A DNA stretch of 64,000 bases from an uncultured Sinobacteraceae bacterium (GTDB lineage Bacteria > Pseudomonadota > Gammaproteobacteria > Nevskiales > Nevskiaceae): positions 1 to 64,000 of the forward strand of contig CAIJRD010000001.1 of NCBI GenBank assembly GCA_903822975.1, read 5' to 3'. Shown here piece after piece: positions 43,228 to 52,567 of this stretch. Numbering within the stretch: the stretch's first letter is position 1; every line of letters begins with the position of its first letter. Under the pieces are notes generated by a model. That model did not search any database. It was not told where the DNA came from and worked only from the letters and a program-made list of their open reading frames with translations. Both the position numbers and the translations under genes were made by a program.

Positions 43228-44142
43228 TCAGTCGTCGGGATCTGTGGCCTCGGCTTGCCCCGCGTGCGCGGCGTCGCGGCGTACCTTGCCGGGGCCGAAG
43301 CCGTGGTGTTTTTTGAAGGCGCGGCGGAAGGCGGCTTCGGTCTGGTAGCCGAGGTCTTCGGCCACGGCGGCGACCGAGCGGCGCGGGTCCTGCAGCAGGC
43401 GCAGGGCTTCGGTCATGCGCCAACGGGTGAGGTAATCGATGGGGCTGGTGCCCAGCAGTTCGGTGAATTGCTGGGCGAACGCGGTGCGCGATTGCAGCGC
43501 AACTTCCGCGAGTGTCGCCACAGTCCAGGGTTTTCCCGGCTGGGTGTGCATGGCATTGAGCGCGCGCGCCATGCGCGGATCGAAAATCGCGGCGAGCAGA
43601 CCGCGGCGGTTTTCGGACTGCTCGATGAAGTTGCGGATCGCCATGACGAAGAAGGCGTCTGCCAGCTTGTCCAGTACGACGTCGGTGCCGAAACTTCCTT
43701 TGCCGGATTCGACCGCCAGCAGCTGCGCCAGGCTGCGGAAGCTGGTGCCGGCTTCGGCGGCGCGCAGCACGAACCAATCCGGCAGCGCATCGAGTATCGG
43801 GTTGTGACGGCCGCTGGCAAAGGTGAATTCGCCGCACAGCATGACGGTGGCGCTGGGTGCGGCACCGGATTCGATCGGCTGGCTCAGCGCATTGCACAAG
43901 GTGTGCCCGTGGCCGTGCGGAAACATGATCAGGTCGCCCGCGTGCAGTTGCACCGGCTCGCGCAGCGCGCTGCTTTCGACCCAGCAACTGCCGGTATCGA
44001 GCAAATGGAACAGGCCGCGATCGGTTTCGAGGTCGTAGTCCGACCAGTTGCCGCAGTAGGTGATGTTGTCGGTGACGCGCGCATGCAGTTGGTGCGCGCT
44101 GAGCACGGCGGCGAAAACGCTTTCTCCGAGGCGATCTAGCAT
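43228..44142 (-). CDS. AraC-family regulator with cupin sensor domain
   Basis: A 304-residue regulator. The N-terminal cupin_6-type domain (about 10-190; GDLIMFPHGHGHTL) is followed by two C-terminal helix-turn-helices, at about 207-228 (WTVATLAEVALQSRTAFAQQ) and 256-280 (SVAAVAEDLGYQTEAAFRRA). This group often faces SDR or monooxygenase genes, but here the divergent neighbour is prfC, so its target is not evident. Confidence 0.88.
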   Translation of the reverse strand: MLDRLGESVFAAVLSAHQLHARVTDNITYCGNWSDYDLETDRGLFHLLDTGSCWVESSALREPVQLHAGDLIMFPHGHGHTLCNALSQPIESGAAPSATVMLCGEFTFASGRHNPILDALPDWFVLRAAEAGTSFRSLAQLLAVESGKGSFGTDVVLDKLADAFFVMAIRNFIEQSENRRGLLAAIFDPRMARALNAMHTQPGKPWTVATLAEVALQSRTAFAQQFTELLGTSPIDYLTRWRMTEALRLLQDPRRSVAAVAEDLGYQTEAAFRRAFKKHHGFGPGKVRRDAAHAGQAEATDPDD

Positions 44143-44343
44143 GGCGCTCTGCGTGGTCGATCCCCGGCGATTTTCCGGGCGCTCTTAGAGTATCGTGCCG
44201 GCCGCGAACGCGGCATTACGGTGGTCGGTCGCCGAAACTCCGGCGAAATTCAGGACTTTTGCGTGCCGCTTCAATAAACTCTGCGGCCCGAGAGGCGAAA
44301 TCCCTCCTTTTGTCGACGTCCGTCCAGGGACGCTGCGCGCTTT

Positions 44344-45954
44344 ATGTCGAGTCTCGAACAACAGCTTACGGATCAGATCTCGCGACGCCGCACGTTCGCG
44401 ATCATCTCGCATCCGGACGCGGGCAAGACCACGCTGACCGAAAAGCTGCTGCTGTTCGGCGGCGCGATCCAGCTCGCCGGCACCGTGAAGGGCCGCAAGA
44501 GCGCGCGCCATGCAACGTCCGACTGGATGGCGCTGGAGCAGCAGCGCGGCATCTCGATTACGACTTCGGTCATGCAGTTTCCGTATCGCGATCGCATCGT
44601 CAATCTGCTCGACACGCCCGGTCACGAGGACTTCTCCGAAGATACCTACCGCACGCTGACGGCGGTGGACTCGGCGCTGATGGTGATCGACGCCGCCAAG
44701 GGCGTGGAGCCGCGCACCATCAAGCTGATGGAGATCTGCCGGCTGCGCGATACGCCGATCATCACCTTCATCAACAAGCTCGACCGCGAGAGCCGGCCGC
44801 CGCTCGACCTGCTCGACGAAATCGAGAAAGTGCTGGGCCTGCATTGCACGCCGATCACCTGGCCGCTCGGCACCGGTCGTGAATTCCGCGGCGTGTATCA
44901 CCTGCTGGAAGATCGCTTCTATCTGTACAGCGGCGACAAGAACCGGATCAGCGATATCGAGACCGTCGATGGTCTGCGCGCAGACGGCATGGCCGAGCGT
45001 TTCGGCATTCCGTACCAGACGCTGCTCGACGAAATCGATCTGCTGCAGATGGCGGGTGCTGCGTTCGATCTGGACAGCTATCGCGCGGCCAAGCTCACGC
45101 CGGTGTTCGTCGGCGCGGCGATCAACAACTTCGGCGTGCGCGAATTGTTGAACGGATTCGTCGACTGGGCACCGTCGCCGCAGCCGCGTGTAGCCGCGTT
45201 CAACGGCACCGATCGCGAGGTGTATCCGGAGCACGACAAGTTCTCCGGATTCGTCTTCAAGATCCAGGCGAACATGGACCCCAAACATCGCGACCGCGTG
45301 GCGTTTCTGCGCGTGTGCTCGGGCGTTTATCGCAAGGGCATGAGCCTGCACAGCGTGCGGCTCGGCGGCATTGTGCGCATCTCCAACGCGCTGACCTTCA
45401 TGGCGGCGGATCGCGAGAACGTGGAGAGCGCCTATCCGGGCGACATCATCGGCCTGCACAACCACGGCACCATCGCCATCGGCGATTCGTTCACGGAAGG
45501 TGAGTCGCTGCGCTTCTCCGGCATTCCGAATTTCGCGCCGGAGCTGTTCCGTCGCGTGATCCTGAAGGATCCGCTGAAGTCGAAACAGCTCAACAAGGGA
45601 CTCGATCAGCTGTGCGAGGAGGGTGCCACCCAGGTGTATCGACCGCTGATCAACAACGACATCGTGCTTGGCGCAGTGGGCACGCTGCAGTTCGACGTGG
45701 TGCAGTACCGGCTCAAGGACGAATACAGCGTGGACTCCGCGTTCGAGCCTGTGCAGGTGTATTGCGCACGCTGGATCGCGGCCGACGATGAACGCAAGAT
45801 CAAGGCGTTCATCGACAAGAACGAAGCACGCGTGGCGCGCGATCACTATGGCGATCTGGTCTATCTGGCGTCTTCTTCGGTGAATCTTTCGATGACGCGC
45901 GAACGTCATCCCGAAATCGAATTCCTCGACACCAAAGAACACGCACGCGAATAG
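44344..45954 (+). CDS. prfC: peptide chain release factor 3
   Basis: A 536-residue GTPase that recycles RF1/RF2 from the ribosome. G1 is SHPDAGKTT (18-26), G3 DTPGHEDF, G4 NKLD. RF3 domains II and III follow, with [16 protein letters not shown] and a C-terminal [13 protein letters not shown] typical of the family. Full length, standing alone. ATG 44344 fits the known N-terminus [20 protein letters not shown]. Confidence 0.97.
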   Translation: MSSLEQQLTDQISRRRTFAIISHPDAGKTTLTEKLLLFGGAIQLAGTVKGRKSARHATSDWMALEQQRGISITTSVMQFPYRDRIVNLLDTPGHEDFSEDTYRTLTAVDSALMVIDAAKGVEPRTIKLMEICRLRDTPIITFINKLDRESRPPLDLLDEIEKVLGLHCTPITWPLGTGREFRGVYHLLEDRFYLYSGDKNRISDIETVDGLRADGMAERFGIPYQTLLDEIDLLQMAGAAFDLDSYRAAKLTPVFVGAAINNFGVRELLNGFVDWAPSPQPRVAAFNGTDREVYPEHDKFSGFVFKIQANMDPKHRDRVAFLRVCSGVYRKGMSLHSVRLGGIVRISNALTFMAADRENVESAYPGDIIGLHNHGTIAIGDSFTEGESLRFSGIPNFAPELFRRVILKDPLKSKQLNKGLDQLCEEGATQVYRPLINNDIVLGAVGTLQFDVVQYRLKDEYSVDSAFEPVQVYCARWIAADDERKIKAFIDKNEARVARDHYGDLVYLASSSVNLSMTRERHPEIEFLDTKEHARE

Positions 45955-46071
45955 CGCCAGACCTTTTTTGCTGTGAACCCGTTAGCCGTAGCATCGGTCC
46001 AAGCGCGTACAGCTATCGTTCAGCTTTGCGTGATAGCCTGCGGTCACTCGACACATCCGAGGGAGATTTGA

Positions 46072-46689
46072 ATGTTCAAAAAAGCACTTGCCTCATGCGC
46101 CATCGTCGCTCTGATGACGCTCGCCGCCTGCGGTCCGCAACAGCCGCCACCGCCGACCGATCCCAACGCCGTTCCGGTCGCCCCGCCGCCCGCGGGCGAG
46201 GCACCCGCTCCGGCCGCCGCACCCGCGCCAGCCCCCGCACCGGACCGTAGCGCCGAACGTGCGCATGACGAACGCATTCGCGAGCAGCAGCGCGAGCGCG
46301 ATCGTGCGCGCGAACAGGCGCAGGCCCAGCAGGCGCCGCCGCCACCGCCGGCTTGTGAAGATTGCGGCACGATTGCCTCGGTGCAGGAAGAGCGCGTTGC
46401 CGGTCAGGCCGGCGCACTCGGCACGCTCGGTGGTGCTGCTGCCGGCGGCGCTGCCGGCGGTCAGTTCGGTAAGAAGTCGGGCAAGATCGCGATGATCGCG
46501 CTCGGTGCCATCGGCGGTGCCTTCGCCGGTCGCGAAGTCGAATCGCAGGTGCGCGCGAAAACGGTTTATCACGTGATCGTCAACATGGATGCCGGCGGCA
46601 CGCGTGAAGTTACCGTCGATACGCTCAACGGCCTCGGCGTGGGTGCCAAGGTTCGGGTGTCCGGCAACTCGCTGCAGTACGCCGGCTAG
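46072..46689 (+). CDS. glycine-zipper 2TM lipoprotein
   Basis: A 205-residue lipoprotein: lipobox LAAC (Cys20), then a Pro/Ala-rich linker to about residue 60 and a charged Arg/Glu helix (RIREQQRERDRAREQAQ). A paired CEDC precedes the glycine-zipper 2TM domain at about 115-160 (GALGTLGGAAAGGAAGGQFG), and a small C-terminal beta domain follows. Resembles SlyB/17-kDa surface antigen family. Probably an outer-membrane-anchored envelope protein. A strong terminator follows. Confidence 0.88.
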   Translation: MFKKALASCAIVALMTLAACGPQQPPPPTDPNAVPVAPPPAGEAPAPAAAPAPAPAPDRSAERAHDERIREQQRERDRAREQAQAQQAPPPPPACEDCGTIASVQEERVAGQAGALGTLGGAAAGGAAGGQFGKKSGKIAMIALGAIGGAFAGREVESQVRAKTVYHVIVNMDAGGTREVTVDTLNGLGVGAKVRVSGNSLQYAG

Positions 46690-46710
46690 TTCTTCGCCTC
46701 GCTGCAAACA

Positions 46711-46743
46711 AAAAGCCCGGATCGTCTGATCCGGGCTTTTTTT
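46711..46743. terminator. bidirectional rho-independent terminator
   Basis: A 10-bp stem AGCCCGGATC/GATCCGGGCT with loop GTCT is flanked by A-run on the left and T-run on the right. It serves the lipoprotein gene and the convergent gene at 46777-47493. Confidence 0.95.
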
Positions 46744-46776
46744 ATGCCTGCTCGAACGCCGTCGGCAGCGGCTCGC

Positions 46777-47493
46777 TCAACGCGGTTTGGCCTGCGGCTC
46801 GACGACGTTGACGATGGCGGCGGCGAGTTGAAACGGTCGCGTGCCGAGCAGTGCTGCAAGCGAGCGCGGCAAGTGCCGCTTGTCGAGTCGCAGCAGCGAC
46901 ATCTGAGCGAAGCCCGGGCGTGCGCCCTGCGCACTTCCGCTCCAGGTCTGTGCCAGAGGGCCATCGCCGTCGGGAATGGTGACGCCGAGCGTTTGCAGGC
47001 GCTCTCGCTCGGGTAGCAGCGCCTTGCTGCCGGCGGCGAGATCGGCCGAGGATGCCCGCAGCTCGAGCCAGCTGTTGAAGTCGTGGCGCAACAGCGGTTC
47101 GGCCAGGCGACGGACCAGCGGCTGCGAAAGTCCGGCGCGAATCCAGTCGCCCATGCGCTCGGCCATCGCGGTGCCCTGTGCGTGGCCCGGGTCTGTGCTG
47201 TTGGACGCGTCGCGCTCGGCCGACGCCCCGCGCGGACCGTCCAGCGCGAGGTTGCTGCCGAAGTTCGCCTGCCAATGCACGCGCATGTGCATCTGTTCGC
47301 CGCCACCCTGAGGCTGCGTCTGCATCTCGATCGCCAAACGCCAGAGCGGCTTGCCGTGGGCGCCGGGAATTTCGGCCGCGAACGCAAAGGAGTCGCTGCG
47401 CTGCGCCGCGTTCGGCGCGACGCCGGAGGCAGCCTCGCGCGCACGCTGGAGGCCCTTTTGCAGGCGGTTTAGAATCGGTGCGCGTGGTTTCAT
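46777..47493 (-). CDS. uncharacterised protein
   Basis: A 238-residue soluble protein without signal peptide. It is Ala/Arg/Leu-rich, with WRLAIEMQTQPQGGGEQMHM and MRVHWQANFGSNLALDGPRG in the N-terminal half and HLPRSLAALLGTRPFQLAAA near the end. I recognise no motif. It is divergent from the acylphosphatase gene by 21 bp, so promoters overlap. Function unknown. Confidence 0.75.
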   Translation of the reverse strand: MKPRAPILNRLQKGLQRAREAASGVAPNAAQRSDSFAFAAEIPGAHGKPLWRLAIEMQTQPQGGGEQMHMRVHWQANFGSNLALDGPRGASAERDASNSTDPGHAQGTAMAERMGDWIRAGLSQPLVRRLAEPLLRHDFNSWLELRASSADLAAGSKALLPERERLQTLGVTIPDGDGPLAQTWSGSAQGARPGFAQMSLLRLDKRHLPRSLAALLGTRPFQLAAAIVNVVEPQAKPR

Positions 47494-47514
47494 TGCGAAA
47501 ACTCCGAACCATTC

Positions 47515-47793
47515 ATGACCGCATCATACCGATTCGTCGTCGCCGGCCGTGTGCAGGGCGTCGGCTTCCGCCACGCCACGCGCCAGCAGGCGCAGGCCCT
47601 GGGACTCCAGGGCTGGGTTAGAAACCGCAGCGATGGCAGCGTTGAAGGTGTGGCCAGCGGTAGCGACGCGGCGCTGCACGCCATGCGCGACTGGTTGCGC
47701 CACGGACCACCCGCAGCCGGCGTAACCAAGCTAGTGTGGGAAGCCACCGTGACGAACGAAGGCCACGCGCCGGGGTTTCACATCGCACACTGA
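47515..47793 (+). CDS. acyP: acylphosphatase
   Basis: A 92-residue enzyme hydrolysing carboxyl-phosphate bonds. The signature is complete: GRVQGVGFRHATRQQA with catalytic Arg19 in the phosphate loop, and GWVRNRSDGSVEGVASG with catalytic Asn37. Length and single-domain form are standard. Confidence 0.96.
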   Translation: MTASYRFVVAGRVQGVGFRHATRQQAQALGLQGWVRNRSDGSVEGVASGSDAALHAMRDWLRHGPPAAGVTKLVWEATVTNEGHAPGFHIAH

Positions 47794-47870
47794 GGTTGTG
47801 TGCTGGCGACTGCGGTATCACGGGCTTGGACGCGTCAGCGCCCGCAGCGCGGACGCCTGCCGACGCGCGG

Positions 47871-48854
47871 CTACAGATCGATGACGCGATCGTAGATGAA
47901 GTCGAATCCGAAACTGCGCGGCTGCGTTTTGGCGTCGAGATAGTCGGCCATACGCTGCAGGCGCGCCGGAATCTGCATCAGCTTGTCCTGTGCTGCGCGT
48001 CCTTCTGCCGACAGGCCGCAGAGTGTTTCGATCTTCCAGAACGCCAGCAGTTCTTCGACGATTTTCTGGTAGTGACGCGGACCGTAGATGTCGCAGCGAC
48101 GAACCACATCGGACATATGATCGTAGCCGGGCATCGTGTGTCCAGGCATTGCCAGTGCAGGCATTACCTTCAGCAGCGACTGCAGCGCGCGGTTCGGATC
48201 GCGTTCGATGATTTCCGCAAACGCGCTGCGATAGAACGCGTAGTGCCGCGATTCGTCACCGGCGATATGCGCGAGCACACGCTGGATGCGCGGCTCGTAC
48301 TTGCCGCAGGTGCGGCCGACATTCGCATGCGCAACCTGCGTCGCCTTCTCCTGCATGCTGGTGTACGCCAGCAGCCGATAGGGGTCGCGTTGCCAATCAG
48401 GGTTGAAGCCGCATTCGATATAGCGGTACTGCATGCGCTCCAGCGCGCCCATGTTGAAGATGCGCGCGTCACGCACGTAATCGCGCAGTGCGCAGCCGTG
48501 GCGATCTTCCTCGGCGGTCCACATGTTGTTCCAGTCCGACCACGGCGATTCGTTGCCGAGGTGGGTGGCGATCAGCCGGTGAAAGTGCGGCAGGCCTTCT
48601 TCGGTCAGCAGGTTGATGGCGAGGGCGACGCGCGTGGTGTCGGGCAGACCGCGGGCAGCCTCGCGCAACTCGACCAGTTCGGCGTCGAGCGCGGCGCCGC
48701 CTTCGGCGTCTGCCGACGACAAGTCGTTCGGAAACCACAGCCGGCGGCTGGCCTGATGCGCCTCGGTCAAACGAACGACCGCAGGCTCCATCGCGACGAG
48801 CACTTCGAGCTGGTCGGGGGTTCCGAAACTGCTGGTGGGCGCTGCGCTGCCCAT
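47871..48854 (-). CDS. acyl-ACP desaturase (diiron ferritin-like)
   Basis: A 327-residue soluble desaturase of the plant-type stearoyl-ACP group. Diiron ligands lie in LTEEGLPHFHRL, WTAEEDRHG and AGDESRHYAFY, the EENRH/DEKRH-like pairs. ATG 48854 was chosen because AAGGAG lies 10 nt before it; a GTG nine bases earlier is only 1 nt from that site. It would introduce a double bond into ACP-bound chains, complementing the membrane desaturase at 9967. Confidence 0.88.
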   Translation of the reverse strand: MGSAAPTSSFGTPDQLEVLVAMEPAVVRLTEAHQASRRLWFPNDLSSADAEGGAALDAELVELREAARGLPDTTRVALAINLLTEEGLPHFHRLIATHLGNESPWSDWNNMWTAEEDRHGCALRDYVRDARIFNMGALERMQYRYIECGFNPDWQRDPYRLLAYTSMQEKATQVAHANVGRTCGKYEPRIQRVLAHIAGDESRHYAFYRSAFAEIIERDPNRALQSLLKVMPALAMPGHTMPGYDHMSDVVRRCDIYGPRHYQKIVEELLAFWKIETLCGLSAEGRAAQDKLMQIPARLQRMADYLDAKTQPRSFGFDFIYDRVIDL

Positions 48855-49016
48855 AACGATCACACTCCTTGGTTGATGCCGCGTTAGCCCGTTGATCTCG
48901 AAAACCGAGCCTCAACTGGGTAAAGCTTGCCTCTAATTATACGGATTCAAGCCTGAATCGGATGTCGGGTCGTAATCGGTGGCTGAACTTGCAGCGGTTT
49001 CGCGTTCGCCGATGCG

Positions 49017-49559
49017 CTAGTTCTTGATCAGCGTCAGGAACTCCTGACGGGTACGTGGATCGTCGCGGAACCGGCCGAGCATCATCGAGGTGGTCATCGA
49101 CGAGTTCTGCTTTTGCACACCGCGCATCATGGCACACAGATGTTTCGCTTCAACGACAACCCCGACGCCGGTGGCGCCGGTGACTTCGAGAATGCAGTTG
49201 CCGATCTGTTGAGTGAGCTTCTCCTGGATCTGCAGGCGCCGCGCGAACATATCGACGATCCGCGGAATCTTCGACAGCCCGATCACCTTGCCGTTCGGCA
49301 AGTACGCCACGTGTGCGCGACCGATGAACGGCAGCAGGTGGTGTTCGCAGAGTGAGTACAGCTCGATATCGCGCACGATCACCATTTCGTTGTTGGTGGT
49401 GGTGAACACGGCGTCGTTGACCAGCTCGTCCAGATTCTGGTGATAGCCCTGGGTCAAAAACTGCATGGCCTTCGCCGCGCGATGGGGCGTGCGCAACAGA
49501 CCTTCGCGCTCCGGGTCCTCTCCCACCGCTTGCAGAATAGCCCGATACTCTTGTTCCAC
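49017..49559 (-). CDS. folE: GTP cyclohydrolase I
   Basis: A 180-residue homodecameric enzyme starting folate/pteridine synthesis. Family blocks [20 protein letters not shown], zinc ligands CEHHLLPF and LCAMMRGV (Cys, His, Cys) and [20 protein letters not shown] are intact. No ATG is available: GTG 49559 is the only usual start after an in-frame TAA upstream. Divergent from a parB-like gene by 59 bp. Confidence 0.95.
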   Translation of the reverse strand: MEQEYRAILQAVGEDPEREGLLRTPHRAAKAMQFLTQGYHQNLDELVNDAVFTTTNNEMVIVRDIELYSLCEHHLLPFIGRAHVAYLPNGKVIGLSKIPRIVDMFARRLQIQEKLTQQIGNCILEVTGATGVGVVVEAKHLCAMMRGVQKQNSSMTTSMMLGRFRDDPRTRQEFLTLIKN

Positions 49560-49618
49560 TAGGTTCTCGATCTGGATCCAGGTTTGACCCGATTATTTCA
49601 CAGCTGCCGTGGTACCCC

Positions 49619-50407
49619 GTGCTGAGCGCCAACGGCGAAGTCCGCCGCATCGCGGTGGATTTGATCCAGCCCGGCGAAACCCAGGCGCGCAAGCGCTTCG
49701 AACCGGAGCGACTGGCGGAGCTGGCGGCATCCATCCGCGAATCCGGCATCGTGCAGCCACTGGTGCTGCGGCGACGCGGCCGTGTGTATGAACTGCTGGC
49801 CGGCGAACGTCGCTGGCGTGCCGCTCAGATGGCCGGACTGCACGAAGTGCCGGCGGTGATCCGCGACGATCTCGACGACGATGCGGCGCATGTCCTCGGG
49901 CTGATCGAAAACCTGCAGCGTGAGTCGCTGTCGCCGATCGAGACCGCCGAAGGTCTGCGCCGGCTTGGCGAGGCGTTCGCGCTGACGCACGAAGCCATCG
50001 GCAGTCGCATCGGCAAGTCACGCGCCTACGTCACCAATTTCTTGCGTCTGCTGTCGCTCGCACCGGCGGTGCGCGAACAAGTCGACAGCGGCGTGCTCTC
50101 GCTGGGCCACGCGAAGATTCTCGCCGGGCTGCCGCAGACCGAACAGCTGGGCTGGGCCGGGCTGTGCGCACGTGAGCATTTGACCGTGCGTGCGCTGGAG
50201 CGGCGTCTGGCGGCGGCGGTGACGCTGCCGGTGGTACCGGCGCGGCGCGACGAATGGTCGCGGCTGGCACAAGCGCTGTCCGAGCAACTCGGTTATCCCG
50301 CCGAGTTTCGCAACACCGCCGACGACAAGGGCGAGTTGCGTATCCGCTTTCATAGCCTCGACGAGCTCGACGGCTTACTCGCGCGTATCGGTTACAAAGC
50401 GAACTGA
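49619..50407 (+). CDS. solitary ParB/Spo0J-family protein
   Basis: A 262-residue ParB-like protein: N-terminal CTPase/ParB domain with AGERRWRAAQMAGLHEVPAV (about 61-80) and ENLQRESLSPIE, then helix-turn-helix SRIGKSRAYVTNFLRLLSL (about 128-146) and a short C-terminal dimer domain. No parA or parS is seen nearby, so it is not the chromosomal parAB locus. It may act as a Noc-like or regulatory paralogue. GTG start with weak leader. Confidence 0.85.
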   Translation: MLSANGEVRRIAVDLIQPGETQARKRFEPERLAELAASIRESGIVQPLVLRRRGRVYELLAGERRWRAAQMAGLHEVPAVIRDDLDDDAAHVLGLIENLQRESLSPIETAEGLRRLGEAFALTHEAIGSRIGKSRAYVTNFLRLLSLAPAVREQVDSGVLSLGHAKILAGLPQTEQLGWAGLCAREHLTVRALERRLAAAVTLPVVPARRDEWSRLAQALSEQLGYPAEFRNTADDKGELRIRFHSLDELDGLLARIGYKAN

Positions 50408-50512
50408 GTCGGCCGCGAGGCAGTCATAGCGCTGCGGGTGCGAATCCAATTTCGGTGCTGCGCCGTTATCTCGATTGGACGCATTCGTCATCAATCGCCA
50501 CTGGAGTGGAAC

Positions 50513-51103
50513 ATGCTGAACTGGAATCGGGCGACTGCCGCCTTGCTGCTCGCCGCGATCACACTCGGCACCGCTGCGTGCGCACACACGCCGACCGGGC
50601 CGCTCGCGGAGCAACCGCTGAAGCTCGCACCGAGTGTCGATCTCGATCGTTACATGGGGCGCTGGTACATCATCGCCAACATTCCGTACTTCGCCGAGCG
50701 CGGCTACGTCGGCAGCTATGTCGAATACAGCAAGCGCGCCGATGGCGATATCGACGACCTTTATTTCGGCCATAAAAAAGCGTTCGATGCCGAACTGACG
50801 CGCGCCGCACTAAAGGATTACGTCGTCGCGGGCAGCAACAACGCGATGTGGCGCGCCTCGCCGTTCTGGCCGGTATACTTCAGCTATCCCATCATCTACG
50901 TCGACGCCGACTATCAGTACGCACTGGTTGGCTACCCGGACAAGAGTTGGGGCTGGGTGTTCGCACGTTCGCCGAACATGAGCGACGCGACCTACCAAGA
51001 TCTTCTGAAGCATTTCGCCGCGCAGGGTTACGATGTCAGCACTTTTCAACGTGTCCCGCAGACGCCCGAGCAGTTGGGGCAACCCGGTTTCCAAACTCCT
51101 TGA
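50513..51103 (+). CDS. blc: outer-membrane lipoprotein lipocalin
   Basis: A 196-residue bacterial lipocalin. Lipobox TAAC (about Cys22), then the lipocalin motif DRYMGRWYIIANIPYFAERG and later FWPVYFSYPIIYVDADYQYA, YPDKSWGWVFARSP. Start at 50513 gives the lipoprotein signal and follows CTGGAG. It binds fatty acids or lysophospholipids at the outer membrane. Confidence 0.93.
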   Translation: MLNWNRATAALLLAAITLGTAACAHTPTGPLAEQPLKLAPSVDLDRYMGRWYIIANIPYFAERGYVGSYVEYSKRADGDIDDLYFGHKKAFDAELTRAALKDYVVAGSNNAMWRASPFWPVYFSYPIIYVDADYQYALVGYPDKSWGWVFARSPNMSDATYQDLLKHFAAQGYDVSTFQRVPQTPEQLGQPGFQTP

Positions 51104-51147
51104 TGAAGCGCCTTAGCGTTTCGTCTTTAGCGAAATAGTCGAATCGC

Positions 51148-51930
51148 ATGCCGTCCGCAGACGCAGCCCTTCTCGCGCTGCAAGTTGTAGAGCGCGTAAG
51201 TCCGCAAGCGCGATCAATCCGCATCGAAGTTCGCGCCGACGGGCGCGTGCTGCTGGTGATTCCGCGTTTCGTACCGAAGCGCGCGGCGTATGACTTTCTG
51301 CGTAGCCGCGAAGACTGGGTGCGGCGCAAGATCGTCGAACTCGAACAACATCCTAAGGCGCCGCCGCCACAACCGCTGCGCTGGGATGGGCGCGATCGTA
51401 TTCCGCTGCGTGGCGAGCGTCTGCCGCTGGTGTTAGTGCCAACCCGCGGCACGCGACCGACGGTGCGGTTCGACGAAGCCATCTCGCTGTACTGCGCGCC
51501 GGCCAAAACCTCGACCACGGCACGCGTCGCGGCACTGCGCCGCGCGCTACGCGAACTGGCGCGGCGCGAGGCCTTGCAACTGATGCACGAAGAAGCCGAG
51601 CGGCTGGCCGTGGATTTCAGCGGGCCGCGGGTTGCCGATCAGCGCTCGCTCTGGGGCAGTTGTGCGCCGAGCGGATTGATCAGTTTGAACTGGCGGCTGA
51701 TCCTGGCGCCGACCGAGGTGCTGCGCTACGTTGTCGTCCACGAGCTGTGCCACCGCCGCCACCTCGATCATTCGAAACGCTTCTGGCAGTTGGTGAACCG
51801 GCAGATGCCCGATTTCGAAACCTGGCGCGCCTGGTTGCGCGAGCACGGAGCCGGCCTGCACTCGGTTCTGCCGAAAACCGGACCCGACGAACCGACCCCC
51901 CAATTCGACCTGCTCGGCGACGCGCTGTAG
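51148..51930 (+). CDS. YgjP-like M48-type metallopeptidase domain protein
   Basis: A 260-residue protein of the YgjP/DUF45 group. Zinc motif VVHELCHRRHLDHSKRFWQL at about 190-209 is HExxH with distal His; the preceding SLWGSCAPSGLISLNWRLIL is the family hallmark. No signal peptide. Family members are predicted zinc hydrolases of unproven substrate. Gap of 44 bp to the lipocalin gene. Confidence 0.88.
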   Translation: MPSADAALLALQVVERVSPQARSIRIEVRADGRVLLVIPRFVPKRAAYDFLRSREDWVRRKIVELEQHPKAPPPQPLRWDGRDRIPLRGERLPLVLVPTRGTRPTVRFDEAISLYCAPAKTSTTARVAALRRALRELARREALQLMHEEAERLAVDFSGPRVADQRSLWGSCAPSGLISLNWRLILAPTEVLRYVVVHELCHRRHLDHSKRFWQLVNRQMPDFETWRAWLREHGAGLHSVLPKTGPDEPTPQFDLLGDAL

Positions 51931-51959
51931 ATCGCCCTTTGCGCATCGCCTCGCTACGC

Positions 51960-51986
51960 GCTAATGTCGGTTGCGCCGACATTAGC
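51960..51986. promoter_or_regulatory. perfect 11-bp inverted repeat before CBS gene
   Basis: Arms GCTAATGTCGG and CCGACATTAGC around loop TTGCG end 14 bp before the CBS gene start. There is no T-run after it, and the AGGAGG site follows at once, so an mRNA leader structure or a protein-binding dyad fits better than a terminator. Confidence 0.6.
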
Positions 51987-51999
51987 AGAGGAGGATGCA

Positions 52000-52401
52000 A
52001 TGGCAACGCTCGACTCGCTGCGGGTGCGTGAATACATGAGCACGCAACTCATTACATTCACGCCCGATATGGACGTGATGGCGGCGATCAATTCTCTGGT
52101 GACCCACAGAATTGCCGGCGCACCGGTGATTGATTCCGCCGGCAAGCTGGTCGGGATGCTGTCCGAGCGCGATTGTCTGAACATCGGACTCACCGCTTCG
52201 CACGACACCTGTATTGCCGGGCCGGTCAGCCAGTTCATGGCGACCAAGGTGGTCAGCGTCGAGCCGGACACCAATCTGACCCAGCTGGCGAGCATGTTCG
52301 TCAGCGCGTCGTACCGGCGCTATCCAGTGGTCGAAAACGGCAACTTGGTCGGACTCATCTCGCGCTCCGACGTGCTGCGTGCGATCAACACCCTCTGCTG
52401 A
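52000..52401 (+). CDS. two-CBS-domain protein
   Basis: A 133-residue Bateman module: two CBS domains, about 8-62 (VREYMSTQLITFTPDMDVMA) and 70-128 (VSQFMATKVVSVEPDTNLTQ). Such stand-alone modules sense adenosine nucleotides. ATG 52000 after AGAGGAGG is preferred over ATG 51964, which lies inside a hairpin. Confidence 0.9.
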   Translation: MATLDSLRVREYMSTQLITFTPDMDVMAAINSLVTHRIAGAPVIDSAGKLVGMLSERDCLNIGLTASHDTCIAGPVSQFMATKVVSVEPDTNLTQLASMFVSASYRRYPVVENGNLVGLISRSDVLRAINTLC

Positions 52402-52567
52402 CACGGCTTTACGCGCGCTGTTCTTGCGCGCCGGCTCGCACGTCCAAACCGCATAGCAAGCCGCATAGATCGAATCCCAGCGGGCTTCGCTTCGAGCGGG
52501 CCGCGCCGCGGGCCTGGGCCCAATGACCACGGTATTGCTACACGCTTGGTAGCAAGCGCGGCGTCGA

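Noticed and set aside
44185-45942. 585-codon minus-strand frame
   Set aside because: It lies wholly antisense to prfC, a certain gene; high GC makes long shadow frames common here.
52412-52431. GCGCGC hairpin after the CBS gene as terminator
   Set aside because: No T-run follows on either strand.
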